A stretch of DNA of 31,815 nucleotides from a virus: positions 1 to 31,815 of IMG/VR virus record IMGVR_UViG_3300023170_000113. One strand, given 5' to 3'. The notes beneath the pieces are model-generated. The model made no database searches. It was not told the DNA's origin and saw only the letters and a list, made by a program, of their open reading frames with translations. Shown here piece after piece: positions 3,872 through 12,088 of this stretch (the stretch's first letter is position 1; every line of letters begins with the position of its first letter). Both the position numbers and the translations under genes were made by a program.

Positions 3872-6319
3872 TTGGCTAAACTAATTGAAAGCATGCCTAC
3901 CTACCGTGATGAGCTAGCACATGAAAAAGAAATGGCTGAGCTAGGTAAAAATAGAACTAATAAAAGACTAACATCACATGTCCAAAGAGAAGAGGAAAGT
4001 GTAACCAGCTATGGTAAAGTTATGGTTGCAAACACAATCAGGCCTTTAGCTATGGCTATTGGTGAATGGCTTGAAGAGACATCTAAAAAGACTATTGGTA
4101 AACCACCAATTGCTTTTATGAAACTAGCTGAAGTGGAACCAGAAGTATTAGCATTAATCACTGGTAAACACATTATCAATACAATAACGCAGTACAAACC
4201 ATTGACTGCTACGTGTATATCTCTTGGCGGTAAAATAGAGACTGAGATTTCATTAAGAAATTTTAAAAGTTTAAATCCTGAACTTTACGAAACAGTAAAG
4301 GCAGACTTAGACAAACGGTCTTTTAATTACACCTACAAAAGAAGGAAGCTAAGAGAAAGCGCTAAGCGTGATGAAGTGATGAAATGGGAAGAATGGACTA
4401 CACCTGTTAAATTACATGTCGGTATCAGACTTGTTGAACTTATGATTTATGCAACAGGTTTAATTGAAATAGGAACGGAAACAGTTAAACATAAAAAAGC
4501 TAAAATCATAAAACAAACTGAGAAGACCAGAGAGTGGATTAAAAATAGAAATGGTTTTAATGAACTATTAAACCCAGAGTATCTACCCACAGTGATGCCG
4601 CCAAAGGCGTGGTCAACTGTAACAGGCGGTGGGTATTGGACTAAAGAGTTACCTGAGCTGGACTTGGTAAAGCAAAAGAACAAGTTGTTTAAAAAAGAAC
4701 TTGAGAATTTTGACATGCCAGAGGTTTACAGTGCAGTTAACACAATGCAAAACACTCCATATAAAATTAATAAGTTTATTTTACATGTTATGCAAGAGGC
4801 TTGGGACAAAGGATTAGCTGTAGGGGGTATGCCGCCTAATGTTAATTATGATATTCCAAACAAACCACATGACATTGAGACAAACTCTGCGAGCAGAAAA
4901 GAATGGAAGAAGAAAGCAGTCATGGTGCATACTGAAAATGCTAGGATGTTTTCTAAAAGATTACTTTATGCTAAAATTATGTGGCTTGCTGATAAGTTTA
5001 AGGACTATGCAACATTATACTTTCCACTGCAATTAGATTTTAGAGGAAGAGCATATTGTGTACCAGCCTTTTTAAACTATCAAAGTATTACAGGTGCTAA
5101 AGCTTTATTGTCGTTTGCACATGGTAAAGAAATCACAAAAGAAAACAAAGGTGATTATTGGCTTGCTATTCATGGAGCCAACATGTTTGGTGAAGATAAA
5201 ATATCTTTGCAAGAGCGTGTTGAATGGGTAAACAAAAATGAAGACTGGATATTAAAATGTGCTGAAGACCCAATGAATAATAGAAAATGGGAAGATGCAT
5301 CAAATGCATATCAGTTCTTAGCTTTTTGTGATGAGTGGAGTAAGTTTAAAAAAGAAGGCTATGGATTTGTGTCTCATATTCCAGTGAGTGTTGATGGTTC
5401 ATGTAATGGACTACAAGTTTACTCATTGATGTTAAGAGACAGCAAAGCTGGTAAGCTAGTTAATTTATTACCTACAGATAAACCACAAGACATCTATCAA
5501 TTAGTTGCTGATGCAGTTATTGAAAAACTAAAAGTTGATGCAGCAGAGAATAAACCGTATGCTCAGTTGTGGCTTGATTATGGTATTAAACGTTCAACAA
5601 CAAAACGTAGTATTATGACTATTTGTTATGGTTCAACAAGATACTCATGTACAGACTTTGTGATTGAAGATTTAACTAAACGAAAAGACAAGGGTGAAAA
5701 CCATCCATTTACAGATGACCTTTTTAGGCCTGCAAGTTATCTTGCTGGTGTTATCTGGGAAAGTATTGGTGACAATCTTAAGTCTGCTAGAATTGGAATG
5801 GATTATTTACAAACCATTGCAAGAGTAGTGGCTAGAGAACAATTACCTGTACACTGGGTTACACCTGTTGGCTTTCCTGTTTATCAGTCTTATCCTGAAA
5901 TGAAATCAAAAAGGGTTAAGGCAATGTTAATGGGTGAGGTGATTAAACCTAGAATAAACACTGAGACAGACTTAACAGATAAGTTAAGAATGGGTAACGG
6001 TGTTGCACCTAATCTTGTGCATAGTGTTGACAGCGCAGCAATGATGAAGACTGTTAACATAGCACATAAAAATGGTATCAAAAACTTTTGCAATGTGCAT
6101 GACAGTTTTGGTACTACGGCTGGTGATGTGGAAGTTTTAAACCAGTCGTTAAGACAGGCATTTATTACAATGTTTACTGAACATGATATTTTATCAGAGT
6201 TTAGAAATGATGTAATGAAACAACTACCTGTTGAACTTCATGCTAAATTACCAGAAGTCCCTAACAAGGGTGATTTAGACATTAACCAACTTAGGGACAG
6301 TGAGTTCTTTTTTGCTTAA
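3872..6319 (+). CDS. Single-subunit DNA-directed RNA polymerase (T7 gp1-like)
   Basis: This 815-residue enzyme transcribes the phage's middle and late genes. The palm and fingers motifs are intact: DFRGRAYCVP, motif A VDGSCNG with D508, motif B KRSTTKRSIMTICYGS with K578 and Y586 in the same 8-residue spacing as T7 K631 and Y639, and motif C VHDSFGT with D744. The C-terminus EFFFA corresponds to the FAFA foot of T7. T7 RNA polymerase has 883 residues, so this version is shorter, mostly before motif A. The start is TTG 3872, chosen because AAAGGAG lies 7 nt upstream; a TTG start may limit its translation. A promoter-like site precedes it and another follows. Confidence 0.97.
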   Translation: MAKLIESMPTYRDELAHEKEMAELGKNRTNKRLTSHVQREEESVTSYGKVMVANTIRPLAMAIGEWLEETSKKTIGKPPIAFMKLAEVEPEVLALITGKHIINTITQYKPLTATCISLGGKIETEISLRNFKSLNPELYETVKADLDKRSFNYTYKRRKLRESAKRDEVMKWEEWTTPVKLHVGIRLVELMIYATGLIEIGTETVKHKKAKIIKQTEKTREWIKNRNGFNELLNPEYLPTVMPPKAWSTVTGGGYWTKELPELDLVKQKNKLFKKELENFDMPEVYSAVNTMQNTPYKINKFILHVMQEAWDKGLAVGGMPPNVNYDIPNKPHDIETNSASRKEWKKKAVMVHTENARMFSKRLLYAKIMWLADKFKDYATLYFPLQLDFRGRAYCVPAFLNYQSITGAKALLSFAHGKEITKENKGDYWLAIHGANMFGEDKISLQERVEWVNKNEDWILKCAEDPMNNRKWEDASNAYQFLAFCDEWSKFKKEGYGFVSHIPVSVDGSCNGLQVYSLMLRDSKAGKLVNLLPTDKPQDIYQLVADAVIEKLKVDAAENKPYAQLWLDYGIKRSTTKRSIMTICYGSTRYSCTDFVIEDLTKRKDKGENHPFTDDLFRPASYLAGVIWESIGDNLKSARIGMDYLQTIARVVAREQLPVHWVTPVGFPVYQSYPEMKSKRVKAMLMGEVIKPRINTETDLTDKLRMGNGVAPNLVHSVDSAAMMKTVNIAHKNGIKNFCNVHDSFGTTAGDVEVLNQSLRQAFITMFTEHDILSEFRNDVMKQLPVELHAKLPEVPNKGDLDINQLRDSEFFFA

Positions 6320-6326
6320 TGGAGTT

Positions 6327-6346
6327 AAGTACCCATAGTAGAATAG
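6327..6346 (+). promoter_or_regulatory. Candidate phage RNA polymerase promoter before SSB
   Basis: AAGTACCCATAGTAGAATAG shares 13 consecutive bases (GTACCCATAGTAG) with the site before the RNA polymerase gene. It occupies the short gap after the polymerase stop and lies 22 nt before the SSB start, with the ribosome-binding site AAGGAG between. Confidence 0.65.
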
Positions 6347-6367
6347 AAAAACTAAGGAGTAGATAAA

Positions 6368-6991
6368 ATGGCGAAGAACAATTACGTCAAAATTGTAAGT
6401 CCAGAAGGTGTATCTAAATACGCATGGCTTACAAAACCTGATACTAAGTTTGACAAAGATGGACATTTTAAAGTTAATCTTGTCGTTAGTGCAGAACAAG
6501 CTCAGCCATTAATTCAACAAATTGATGCTGAGATGAAAAAGAGTGCTGAGATAGCTAAAGAAAAGAATAAGAAAGCTGTTAAGCTCTCAAACCCACCGTA
6601 CGAACTTGAAACTGATGACACTGGTGCAGAGACTGGTAACGTTGAGTTTAAGTTTAAACGTAAGGCACAAATAATTTCAGCAGACGGTAAAGTAATACCT
6701 TTTAAGGTAGCTATCTTTGATAGTTCTGGAAAACCTATGACTGATGTTAATGTTTGGTCGGGTAGTAAAATGAAAGTCAGTGCGGAACTAGTACATTGGT
6801 TTACCGCAATGGCAGGTGCTGGTGTGTCTCTTAGATTAAGAGCTGTGCAAGTTACTGAACTTGTTGAAGGCGGAGCAGACAATGCGTCTGGTTACGGCTT
6901 TGGTAAAGTAGATGGTGGCTATGTAGCACCAGAAAGCGTAGTAGAAGATGTGGCAACAACGTCTCAAGAAAACGAAGCGTCTGACTTCTAA
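6368..6991 (+). CDS. Single-stranded DNA-binding protein (T7 gp2.5-like)
   Basis: This 207-residue protein should coat ssDNA at the replication fork and recruit polymerase and helicase. It has an OB-fold-like pattern: an N-terminal YVKIVSPEGVSKYAWL, a middle section with FKRKAQI and PFKVAIFDSSGKPM, and a strand ending VSLRLRAVQVTEL. The low-complexity C-terminal tail becomes acidic and ends NEASDF, keeping the terminal aromatic that gp2.5 uses to contact its partners. AAGGAG 11 nt before ATG 6368 supports the start. The last 44 nt overlap the endonuclease gene, whose N-terminus is read in another frame through the tail-coding DNA. Confidence 0.85.
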   Translation: MAKNNYVKIVSPEGVSKYAWLTKPDTKFDKDGHFKVNLVVSAEQAQPLIQQIDAEMKKSAEIAKEKNKKAVKLSNPPYELETDDTGAETGNVEFKFKRKAQIISADGKVIPFKVAIFDSSGKPMTDVNVWSGSKMKVSAELVHWFTAMAGAGVSLRLRAVQVTELVEGGADNASGYGFGKVDGGYVAPESVVEDVATTSQENEASDF

Positions 6992-7370
6992 GGAAGTTGG
7001 ATTTAAATATGGCTTTCGTTCTGGACTTGAAGAACAAATTGCTACAGAACTAAGAAACAGTAGTGTATTGTATGAGTTTGAAAAGACTAAACTTAAATAT
7101 GTTAAGCCTCAGAAGGCTCATACATACACACCTGATTTTTATTTGCCTAAACAAAATATTTATATAGAAACTAAAGGATTGTTTACTACACAAGATAGAC
7201 AGAAGATGAGACTTGTAAAAGAACAACATCCAGAATTAGATATTAGATTTGTATTTAGTAATTCAAGAAGTAGAATTACAAAGAAATCAAAAACAACTTA
7301 TGCAATGTGGTGTGAGAAGTATGGTTTTAAATATGCTGATAAACATATTCCAAAGGAGTGGTTACAATGA
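6948..7370 (+). CDS. Endonuclease I, Holliday-junction resolvase (T7 gp3-like)
   Basis: The 140-residue protein aligns closely with T7 endonuclease I: FRSGLE (E28), TYTPDFYLP (D63), IETKG (E74, K76), REQHPELDIR-like VKEQHPELDIRFVFS and CEKYGFKYADK. The spacing of the four catalytic residues equals that of T7 E20, D55, E65 and K67. It resolves branched DNA and, with the exonuclease, breaks down host DNA. ATG 6948 is the only in-frame start before the conserved region; it lacks a good ribosome-binding site, so translation is probably coupled to the SSB gene it overlaps by 44 nt. It has about 8 extra residues at the N-terminus compared with T7. Confidence 0.95.
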   Translation: MWQQRLKKTKRLTSKEVGFKYGFRSGLEEQIATELRNSSVLYEFEKTKLKYVKPQKAHTYTPDFYLPKQNIYIETKGLFTTQDRQKMRLVKEQHPELDIRFVFSNSRSRITKKSKTTYAMWCEKYGFKYADKHIPKEWLQ

Positions 7371-7792
7371 GTAACGTAAGAAAAGAAACTAAATATATTG
7401 TCATACATTCTTCGGACACACACCCTAAACAAAATATTCAAGTTAAAGATTTAGAATTACAGCATAGAAAAGAAGGATTATTTTCTTGTGCGTTCCATAA
7501 AATTATAACTAGAGATGGACAAGTCCAAGATGGCAGAGATATTCAGATAGCTGGTGCACATATAGATACAAGTGCTCAGTTGTCTAACAAAAATTCTATC
7601 GGTGTGTGTTTAATTGGTGGATTGACACCTGATGGACAACATGATTGTAATTTTACTTTTAAACAATATGAGAGTTTAGTAAAACTTATAGATGTTTTAA
7701 AGGACAGTTACGAAGATGTTGAAGTTGTTGGTCACAGAGATGTGACTAGCTCCAAAGCTCCGCATTTCAATGTTAAAGAATTGCTGAGTTAG
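7367..7792 (+). CDS. T7 lysozyme (gp3.5)-like protein, amidase residues altered
   Basis: This 141-residue protein matches T7 gp3.5 along its length (IVIHSSDTHPKQN, HKIITRDG, NSIGVCLIGG, GHRDV). T7 gp3.5 is both a zinc amidase and an inhibitor of the phage RNA polymerase. Two zinc ligands are kept (H14, H123), but the third, T7 C130, is absent: the segment reads SSKAPHF, with Ala at the aligned position. T7 K128 aligns with Ser and T7 Y46 with F43. The enzyme is therefore probably inactive, leaving transcription control as its likely role. ATG 7367 is chosen over GTG 7358 because AAAGGAG ends just before it. It overlaps the endonuclease stop by 4 nt. Confidence 0.88.
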   Translation: MSNVRKETKYIVIHSSDTHPKQNIQVKDLELQHRKEGLFSCAFHKIITRDGQVQDGRDIQIAGAHIDTSAQLSNKNSIGVCLIGGLTPDGQHDCNFTFKQYESLVKLIDVLKDSYEDVEVVGHRDVTSSKAPHFNVKELLS

Positions 7793-7805
7793 TTTGTTTG
7801 TTAAG

Positions 7806-7827
7806 CTCTGGGTGTAACAGCCCAGAG
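7806..7827 (+). terminator. Hairpin between gp3.5-like gene and primase-helicase
   Basis: CTCTGGG (7806-7812) pairs perfectly with CCCAGAG (7821-7827) around an 8-nt loop, directly after the gp3.5-like gene. A run of A and T follows but there is no clean U tract, so it may be a weak terminator, an mRNA-stabilising stem or a processing site. Confidence 0.45.
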
Positions 7828-7857
7828 TGAAACCAAAATATTTTAGGAAAAAAATTT

Positions 7858-9459
7858 ATGCAAGAAAATGACAGTAACTTTTTATATCACACACACTGCG
7901 ATAGTTGTGGTTCTAGTGATGCAAACTCAGTTTATGATGATGGACACACATATTGTTTTTCATGTAACACACTAACAAAAGGAGCAGAAGATTTGAAACA
8001 ACAACAAACAAATACAGAAGGTAATGCTGAATTTATATCAGGTGAAGTAAAAGAATTATCAAAAAGAAATATAGATTTAAATACAGTACAAAAATTTAAT
8101 TATCAAACTGGTAGTTGGTTTGGCAGACCATGTCAAATAGCAAACTACTACAACAAAGATAAACAATTAGTAGCACAAAAATTAAGGTATCCAGATAAAA
8201 CTTTTCAATGGCTAGGTGATGCAAAACAATCAGGTTTGTTTGGTCAACATCTATGGCGTGACAAAGGTAAGATGGTTATTATAACTGAAGGTGAGATAGA
8301 TTGTTTGTCAGTCTCAAAAATAAATCAAAATAAATTTCCAGTAGTAAGTATTAAGTCAGGCGCACAAGGAGCAAAAAAAGATATTCAAAAAGAATTAGAA
8401 TGGCTTGAAGGTTTTGAGTCTGTTGTGTTTATGTTTGACCAAGATGAGCACGGACAGAAAGCTGCTGTTGAGTGTGCAAAATTATTGTCACCTAACAAAG
8501 CAAAGATATGTACGTTACCATTAAAAGATGCTAACGAAATGTTATTACAAAACAAAGCAAAAGAACTTACAGATTGTATCTGGTCAAGCAAAGCTTACAG
8601 GCCTGATGGTATCATACTTGGAGCAGACTTGTGGGATGAGATACAAAAAGAAGACAAAACAATTAGTGTAGAGTATCCTTTTGATTGTCTTAATAAAAAA
8701 ACACATGGACTAAGAAAGAGTGAGTTAGTTACTATCACTGCTGGTAGTGGTGTAGGTAAATCTAGTTTTTGCAGACATGTAGCATTACATTTATTAAAAA
8801 AAGATTATACTGTAGGTTACATTGCATTAGAAGAAACTAATAAACGAAGTGCACTTGGCATCATGGGTGTTGAGTTAAAGAAACCATTGCACTTAACTAG
8901 AGAAGGCGTTGAAGATAAAGAGCTACAAGAAGTATTTAAAACTACAGTTGGTAACGGTAAGTTTTATTTATACAATCACTTTGGTTCAACCGCTGCTGAT
9001 AATTTATTAAACAAAATAAGATACTTTGCAAAAGGATGTGGAGTTGACTTCGTTATCTTAGACCATTTACACATGGCACTATCTGCAATTGGTGATGAGA
9101 CTACGAATGATGAAAGAAAACTTATTGATTACTTTGTCTCTAAACTAAGAGCATTAGTAGAAGAGACTGGTATTGGTTTAATACTTGTATCACATTTAAA
9201 AAGACCTGAAGGTAACAAAGGATATGAAGATGGAGTGCAAGTATCTATGAATAGTTTAAGAGGCTCTGCATCTATTGGACAGCTATCTGATATGATTATA
9301 TCTTTATCAAGAGACTTACAATCTTCAGATAATATATCTAAAATAAATATTTTAAAAAATAGATTTAGTGGTGAAACAGGACATGCTTGTAGTTTACATT
9401 ATGATTTAGCTACTGGATGTTTAACTGAAACACAATCGGAAGTAGCTAATGATTTTTAA
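7858..9459 (+). CDS. DNA primase-helicase (T7 gp4-like)
   Basis: This 533-residue bifunctional enzyme makes RNA primers and unwinds DNA as a hexamer. The N-terminal zinc domain has C14, C17, C33 and C36 (HCDSCGSS, YCFSC). A TOPRIM primase domain follows with ITEGEIDCLSV and FMFDQDEHG. The RecA-like helicase half has Walker A GSGVGKS at residues 296-302, Walker B VILDHLHM, and LILVSHLKRPEG with the sensor His. T7 gp4 has 566 residues, so all parts are present in slightly compact form. AGGAAAA upstream of ATG 7858 is a modest ribosome-binding site. The end overlaps the next small gene by 11 nt. Confidence 0.96.
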   Translation: MQENDSNFLYHTHCDSCGSSDANSVYDDGHTYCFSCNTLTKGAEDLKQQQTNTEGNAEFISGEVKELSKRNIDLNTVQKFNYQTGSWFGRPCQIANYYNKDKQLVAQKLRYPDKTFQWLGDAKQSGLFGQHLWRDKGKMVIITEGEIDCLSVSKINQNKFPVVSIKSGAQGAKKDIQKELEWLEGFESVVFMFDQDEHGQKAAVECAKLLSPNKAKICTLPLKDANEMLLQNKAKELTDCIWSSKAYRPDGIILGADLWDEIQKEDKTISVEYPFDCLNKKTHGLRKSELVTITAGSGVGKSSFCRHVALHLLKKDYTVGYIALEETNKRSALGIMGVELKKPLHLTREGVEDKELQEVFKTTVGNGKFYLYNHFGSTAADNLLNKIRYFAKGCGVDFVILDHLHMALSAIGDETTNDERKLIDYFVSKLRALVEETGIGLILVSHLKRPEGNKGYEDGVQVSMNSLRGSASIGQLSDMIISLSRDLQSSDNISKINILKNRFSGETGHACSLHYDLATGCLTETQSEVANDF

Positions 9460-9676
9460 TGATGACTTTAATAAAGACCATCACTCAGAAGCTGTTAGCT
9501 GGACTGAATATCTTATGGGACATTTACTCAAAGCTAAATACAAACCAGAAGAGGATATTATAGTTATGGTTCCAAACGAAACAGTACAAGAAATGATTGA
9601 CATAGCGATAAGTGAACTATGCACACAGTCAACAGAAGCTTGGCAACTTAAAACTAAAATATGTACGGTACACTAA
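9449..9676 (+). CDS. Hypothetical protein (75 aa) between helicase and DNA polymerase
   Basis: The gene starts at ATG 9449 within the last codons of the helicase gene and stops at TAA 9674-9676, so translation is probably coupled. It is acidic at the N-terminus (MIFNDDFNKDHHSEA), with a helical core (WTEYLMGHLLKAKY) and a segment DIIVMVPNETVQEMIDIAI that suggests a strand plus helix. No motif gives a function. Its position inside the replisome gene string suggests a replication-related accessory, but that is inference only. Confidence 0.7.
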   Translation: MIFNDDFNKDHHSEAVSWTEYLMGHLLKAKYKPEEDIIVMVPNETVQEMIDIAISELCTQSTEAWQLKTKICTVH

Positions 9677-9677
9677 T

Positions 9678-9956
9678 ATGAAAATTCCAGATTTAAAAGT
9701 TAAGATGCCATTCAAAATAATATGGTGGAAAGATATAAACTCTGATGCTTCATGGCAAACTATGGAAGCAGCTAAGAAAAGTAAACCTACTATTTGTGTG
9801 TCAACTGGATGGTTATTATTAAAGAACAAAGATGTAACTATTATTTGTTCTGATTTTAATTATGATGAAAGTGATAACGCAAGTATATCTGATGTAGGTA
9901 ACGTAACAACCATACCAACTTGTAATATATTATCAATGAAAGATGTAAGAATATGA
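9678..9956 (+). CDS. Conserved-type small phage protein (92 aa) before DNA polymerase
   Basis: ATG 9678 is preferred to the in-frame ATG at 9612, which would place 22 extra residues over the previous gene; 9678 comes right after that gene's stop. The layout (FKIIWWKDINSDASW, then PTICVSTGWLLLKNKDVTIICSDF, ending VGNVTTIPTCNIL) is of a kind I associate with small proteins next to replication genes in T7-like marine phages: beta strands with a Trp-rich start. Its biochemical role is unknown. The stop overlaps the DNA polymerase ATG by 4 nt. Confidence 0.7.
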   Translation: MKIPDLKVKMPFKIIWWKDINSDASWQTMEAAKKSKPTICVSTGWLLLKNKDVTIICSDFNYDESDNASISDVGNVTTIPTCNILSMKDVRI

Positions 9957-11689
9957 GATATGTTTTTGATATAGAGACTGATGGCTTTATAGATGTAGTT
10001 ACAAAAATGCATTGTATTGTATTAAAGAATATAGACACAAATGAAATATTAAAACTACCAAACTATCAAGCTTTATTAAAATTAGAAGAAGCTGATTTAA
10101 TTATAGGACACAATATTATTAAATATGATTTACCTGTAATACATAAACTATTTCCGTCTTTCTCTTTTAAGGCAAAGATATTTGATACATTAGTTGCAAC
10201 TAGATTATTGTTTCCCGATGTAACAGAAAAAGATTTTCAAAGAAAAGACTTTCCTAAAGATTGTATTGGAAGACACAGTTTAAAAGCATGGGGTAACAGA
10301 ATAGGTACATACAAAACTCCGTTTCAGTCTGACTTTAAAATATTTACTGATGAGATGTTGGAATACTGTGTCCAAGATGTTGAAGTAACACACAAGTTAT
10401 ATGAGATGATACAGAAAAAAGGTTACTCAGAACAATCTATGGACTTAGAACATGATGTTGCTTTCTTAATACACAAACAAGAACAACATGGTTTTGCTTT
10501 TAATGTAGAAGCAGGACAACAATTATATTCTAAATTAAATGCTAGAAGATTAGAGTTAGAAGATGAGTTACAAAAACTATTTCCACCTGAAACAGTTGAG
10601 AAAGTTTTTATTCCTAAAGTAAATAACAAAGCAAGAGGTTATGTTAAAGGTGAACCATTTATTAAAAAATCTACTGTTGTCTTTAACCCATCAAGCAGAC
10701 AGCACATAGCACAAAAGTTAATTGATAAATATAATTGGAAACCAACTGAGTTTACTAATGATGGTAAACCAAAGTTAGATGAAACTATATTAGAAAGTTT
10801 AGAATATCCAGAAGCTAAAATACTTTGTGAACATTTTTTATTAGACAAAAGAATTGGACAGTTAGCTACAGGCACACAAGCTTGGTTAAAGCATGAGAAG
10901 AATGGTAGAATACATGGTACATGTAATACTAATTCTACTGTTACAGGAAGAGCAACTCATTCTTATCCTAACATGGCGCAGGTACCAAGTGTATCAGTTC
11001 CATACGGTAAAGAATGTAGAGCGTTATTCACAGTTCCAACTAATAAAAAACTTGTAGGCGTTGATGTCTCAGGTTTAGAGGTGAGGATGTTGGCTCACTA
11101 TATGGCTAAGTATGACAACGGTGACTATGCAAAGGTTGTGTTAGATGGTGACATACACACAGAAACACAACAGCTGGCTGGTTTAGATAGCCGTGACTTA
11201 GCCAAGAGATTTTATTACTGCTTCCTATATGGTGGTGGTGTAAAAAAGATAGCGTTAGTCACAGGCAAGACAGTTAAAGAAGCGGGTCAAATTAAGAAAC
11301 GTTTTTTAAATAACTTACCTGCATTAAATAAATTAATAACACAAGTTCAAGAAGCTGCAACACGTGGATACTTAATCGGTTTAGATAAAAGACAAATTAA
11401 AGTTCGTTCGCCACATGCAGCATTGAATACTTTATTACAATCAGGTGGAGCCATTGTATGTAAACAATGGTTAGCTGAGTTTGATAAAGTAGTAGGTGAA
11501 AGTGCAGCTGGAATACAGCAAGTTGTTTGGGTGCATGATGAAATACAAATAGAATGTCCTGAAAATCTTGCTGACAAAGTTGGCCAGATAGCTGTTGAAG
11601 CTATTAAAAAAGCAGGTAAGCATTTTAAATTACGAGTACCTTTAACAGGGGAATACAAAATAGGAGACAACTGGAGTGAAACACACTAA
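9953..11689 (+). CDS. DNA polymerase, family A with 3'-5' exonuclease (T7 gp5-like)
   Basis: This 578-residue replicative polymerase has all exonuclease motifs: Exo I FDIETDG (D6, E8), Exo II GHNIIKYD and Exo III YCVQDVE. Polymerase motifs are A DVSGLEVRMLAH (D371), B RDLAKRFYYCFLYGGG and C VHDEIQIEC (D529). It is shorter than T7 gp5 (704). Between the palm-proximal thumb and VVFNPSSR it has about 30 residues, where T7 has about 76 that form the thioredoxin-binding domain, so that clamp is probably missing. A segment before VRSPHAALN is also shorter. ATG 9953 overlaps the upstream stop by 4 nt, and the 3' end overlaps the next gene by 14 nt. Confidence 0.97.
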   Translation: MRYVFDIETDGFIDVVTKMHCIVLKNIDTNEILKLPNYQALLKLEEADLIIGHNIIKYDLPVIHKLFPSFSFKAKIFDTLVATRLLFPDVTEKDFQRKDFPKDCIGRHSLKAWGNRIGTYKTPFQSDFKIFTDEMLEYCVQDVEVTHKLYEMIQKKGYSEQSMDLEHDVAFLIHKQEQHGFAFNVEAGQQLYSKLNARRLELEDELQKLFPPETVEKVFIPKVNNKARGYVKGEPFIKKSTVVFNPSSRQHIAQKLIDKYNWKPTEFTNDGKPKLDETILESLEYPEAKILCEHFLLDKRIGQLATGTQAWLKHEKNGRIHGTCNTNSTVTGRATHSYPNMAQVPSVSVPYGKECRALFTVPTNKKLVGVDVSGLEVRMLAHYMAKYDNGDYAKVVLDGDIHTETQQLAGLDSRDLAKRFYYCFLYGGGVKKIALVTGKTVKEAGQIKKRFLNNLPALNKLITQVQEAATRGYLIGLDKRQIKVRSPHAALNTLLQSGGAIVCKQWLAEFDKVVGESAAGIQQVVWVHDEIQIECPENLADKVGQIAVEAIKKAGKHFKLRVPLTGEYKIGDNWSETH

Positions 11690-12080
11690 TAAAACATGGA
11701 CTAAAGAATATGATTTAAAAAACAATTTTAAATATTGTTTAGAAAAAGGTAAACTAGGTGAAAATTTAGTAAATAAACTTTTAAATAACGAACTTTCGCA
11801 TGAGGTTAAGACAGATTTTATGTGCAAAGACACAGGTAATGTTTTTGTAGAATTTCAAAGTAGAGGAAAAGATAGTGGAATAAGAAAAAGCACTTCTGAT
11901 TATTGGGAATTTGTTTTACCTTATAATGGAGATGATTTGCCTTGTGTAATTTTTATTCCTTTAATTAAATTAGAAAAATTAATTAAAACTAAAAAATACA
12001 AAAGTGTAAGAGGTGGTGATGCATTGACATCATTAGGTTATTTAATACCAAAAGAAGATTTAATACAATTAAACAAATAG
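11676..12080 (+). CDS. Putative PD-(D/E)XK nuclease-like protein (134 aa)
   Basis: The start is GTG 11676 inside the DNA polymerase end, with TAGGAG 9 nt upstream; no in-frame ATG comes before the conserved part. E29 in GKLGEN, D47 in VKTDF, E59 and Q61 in FVEFQSRGK are spaced like the acid-acid-ExQ pattern of Holliday-resolvase-type PD-(D/E)XK folds. SGIRKSTSDYWEFV is a substrate-loop-like segment often seen in such small phage proteins. A role in DNA repair, recombination or host DNA breakdown would fit its neighbours. The nuclease assignment rests on a weak motif and could be wrong. Confidence 0.6.
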   Translation: MKHTNKTWTKEYDLKNNFKYCLEKGKLGENLVNKLLNNELSHEVKTDFMCKDTGNVFVEFQSRGKDSGIRKSTSDYWEFVLPYNGDDLPCVIFIPLIKLEKLIKTKKYKSVRGGDALTSLGYLIPKEDLIQLNK

Positions 12081-12088
12081 GAGATAAC

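Noticed and set aside
9612-9677. Earlier in-frame ATG for the 92-aa gene
   Set aside because: It would overlap the 75-aa gene by 65 nt; ATG 9678 immediately after that gene's stop gives the better arrangement.
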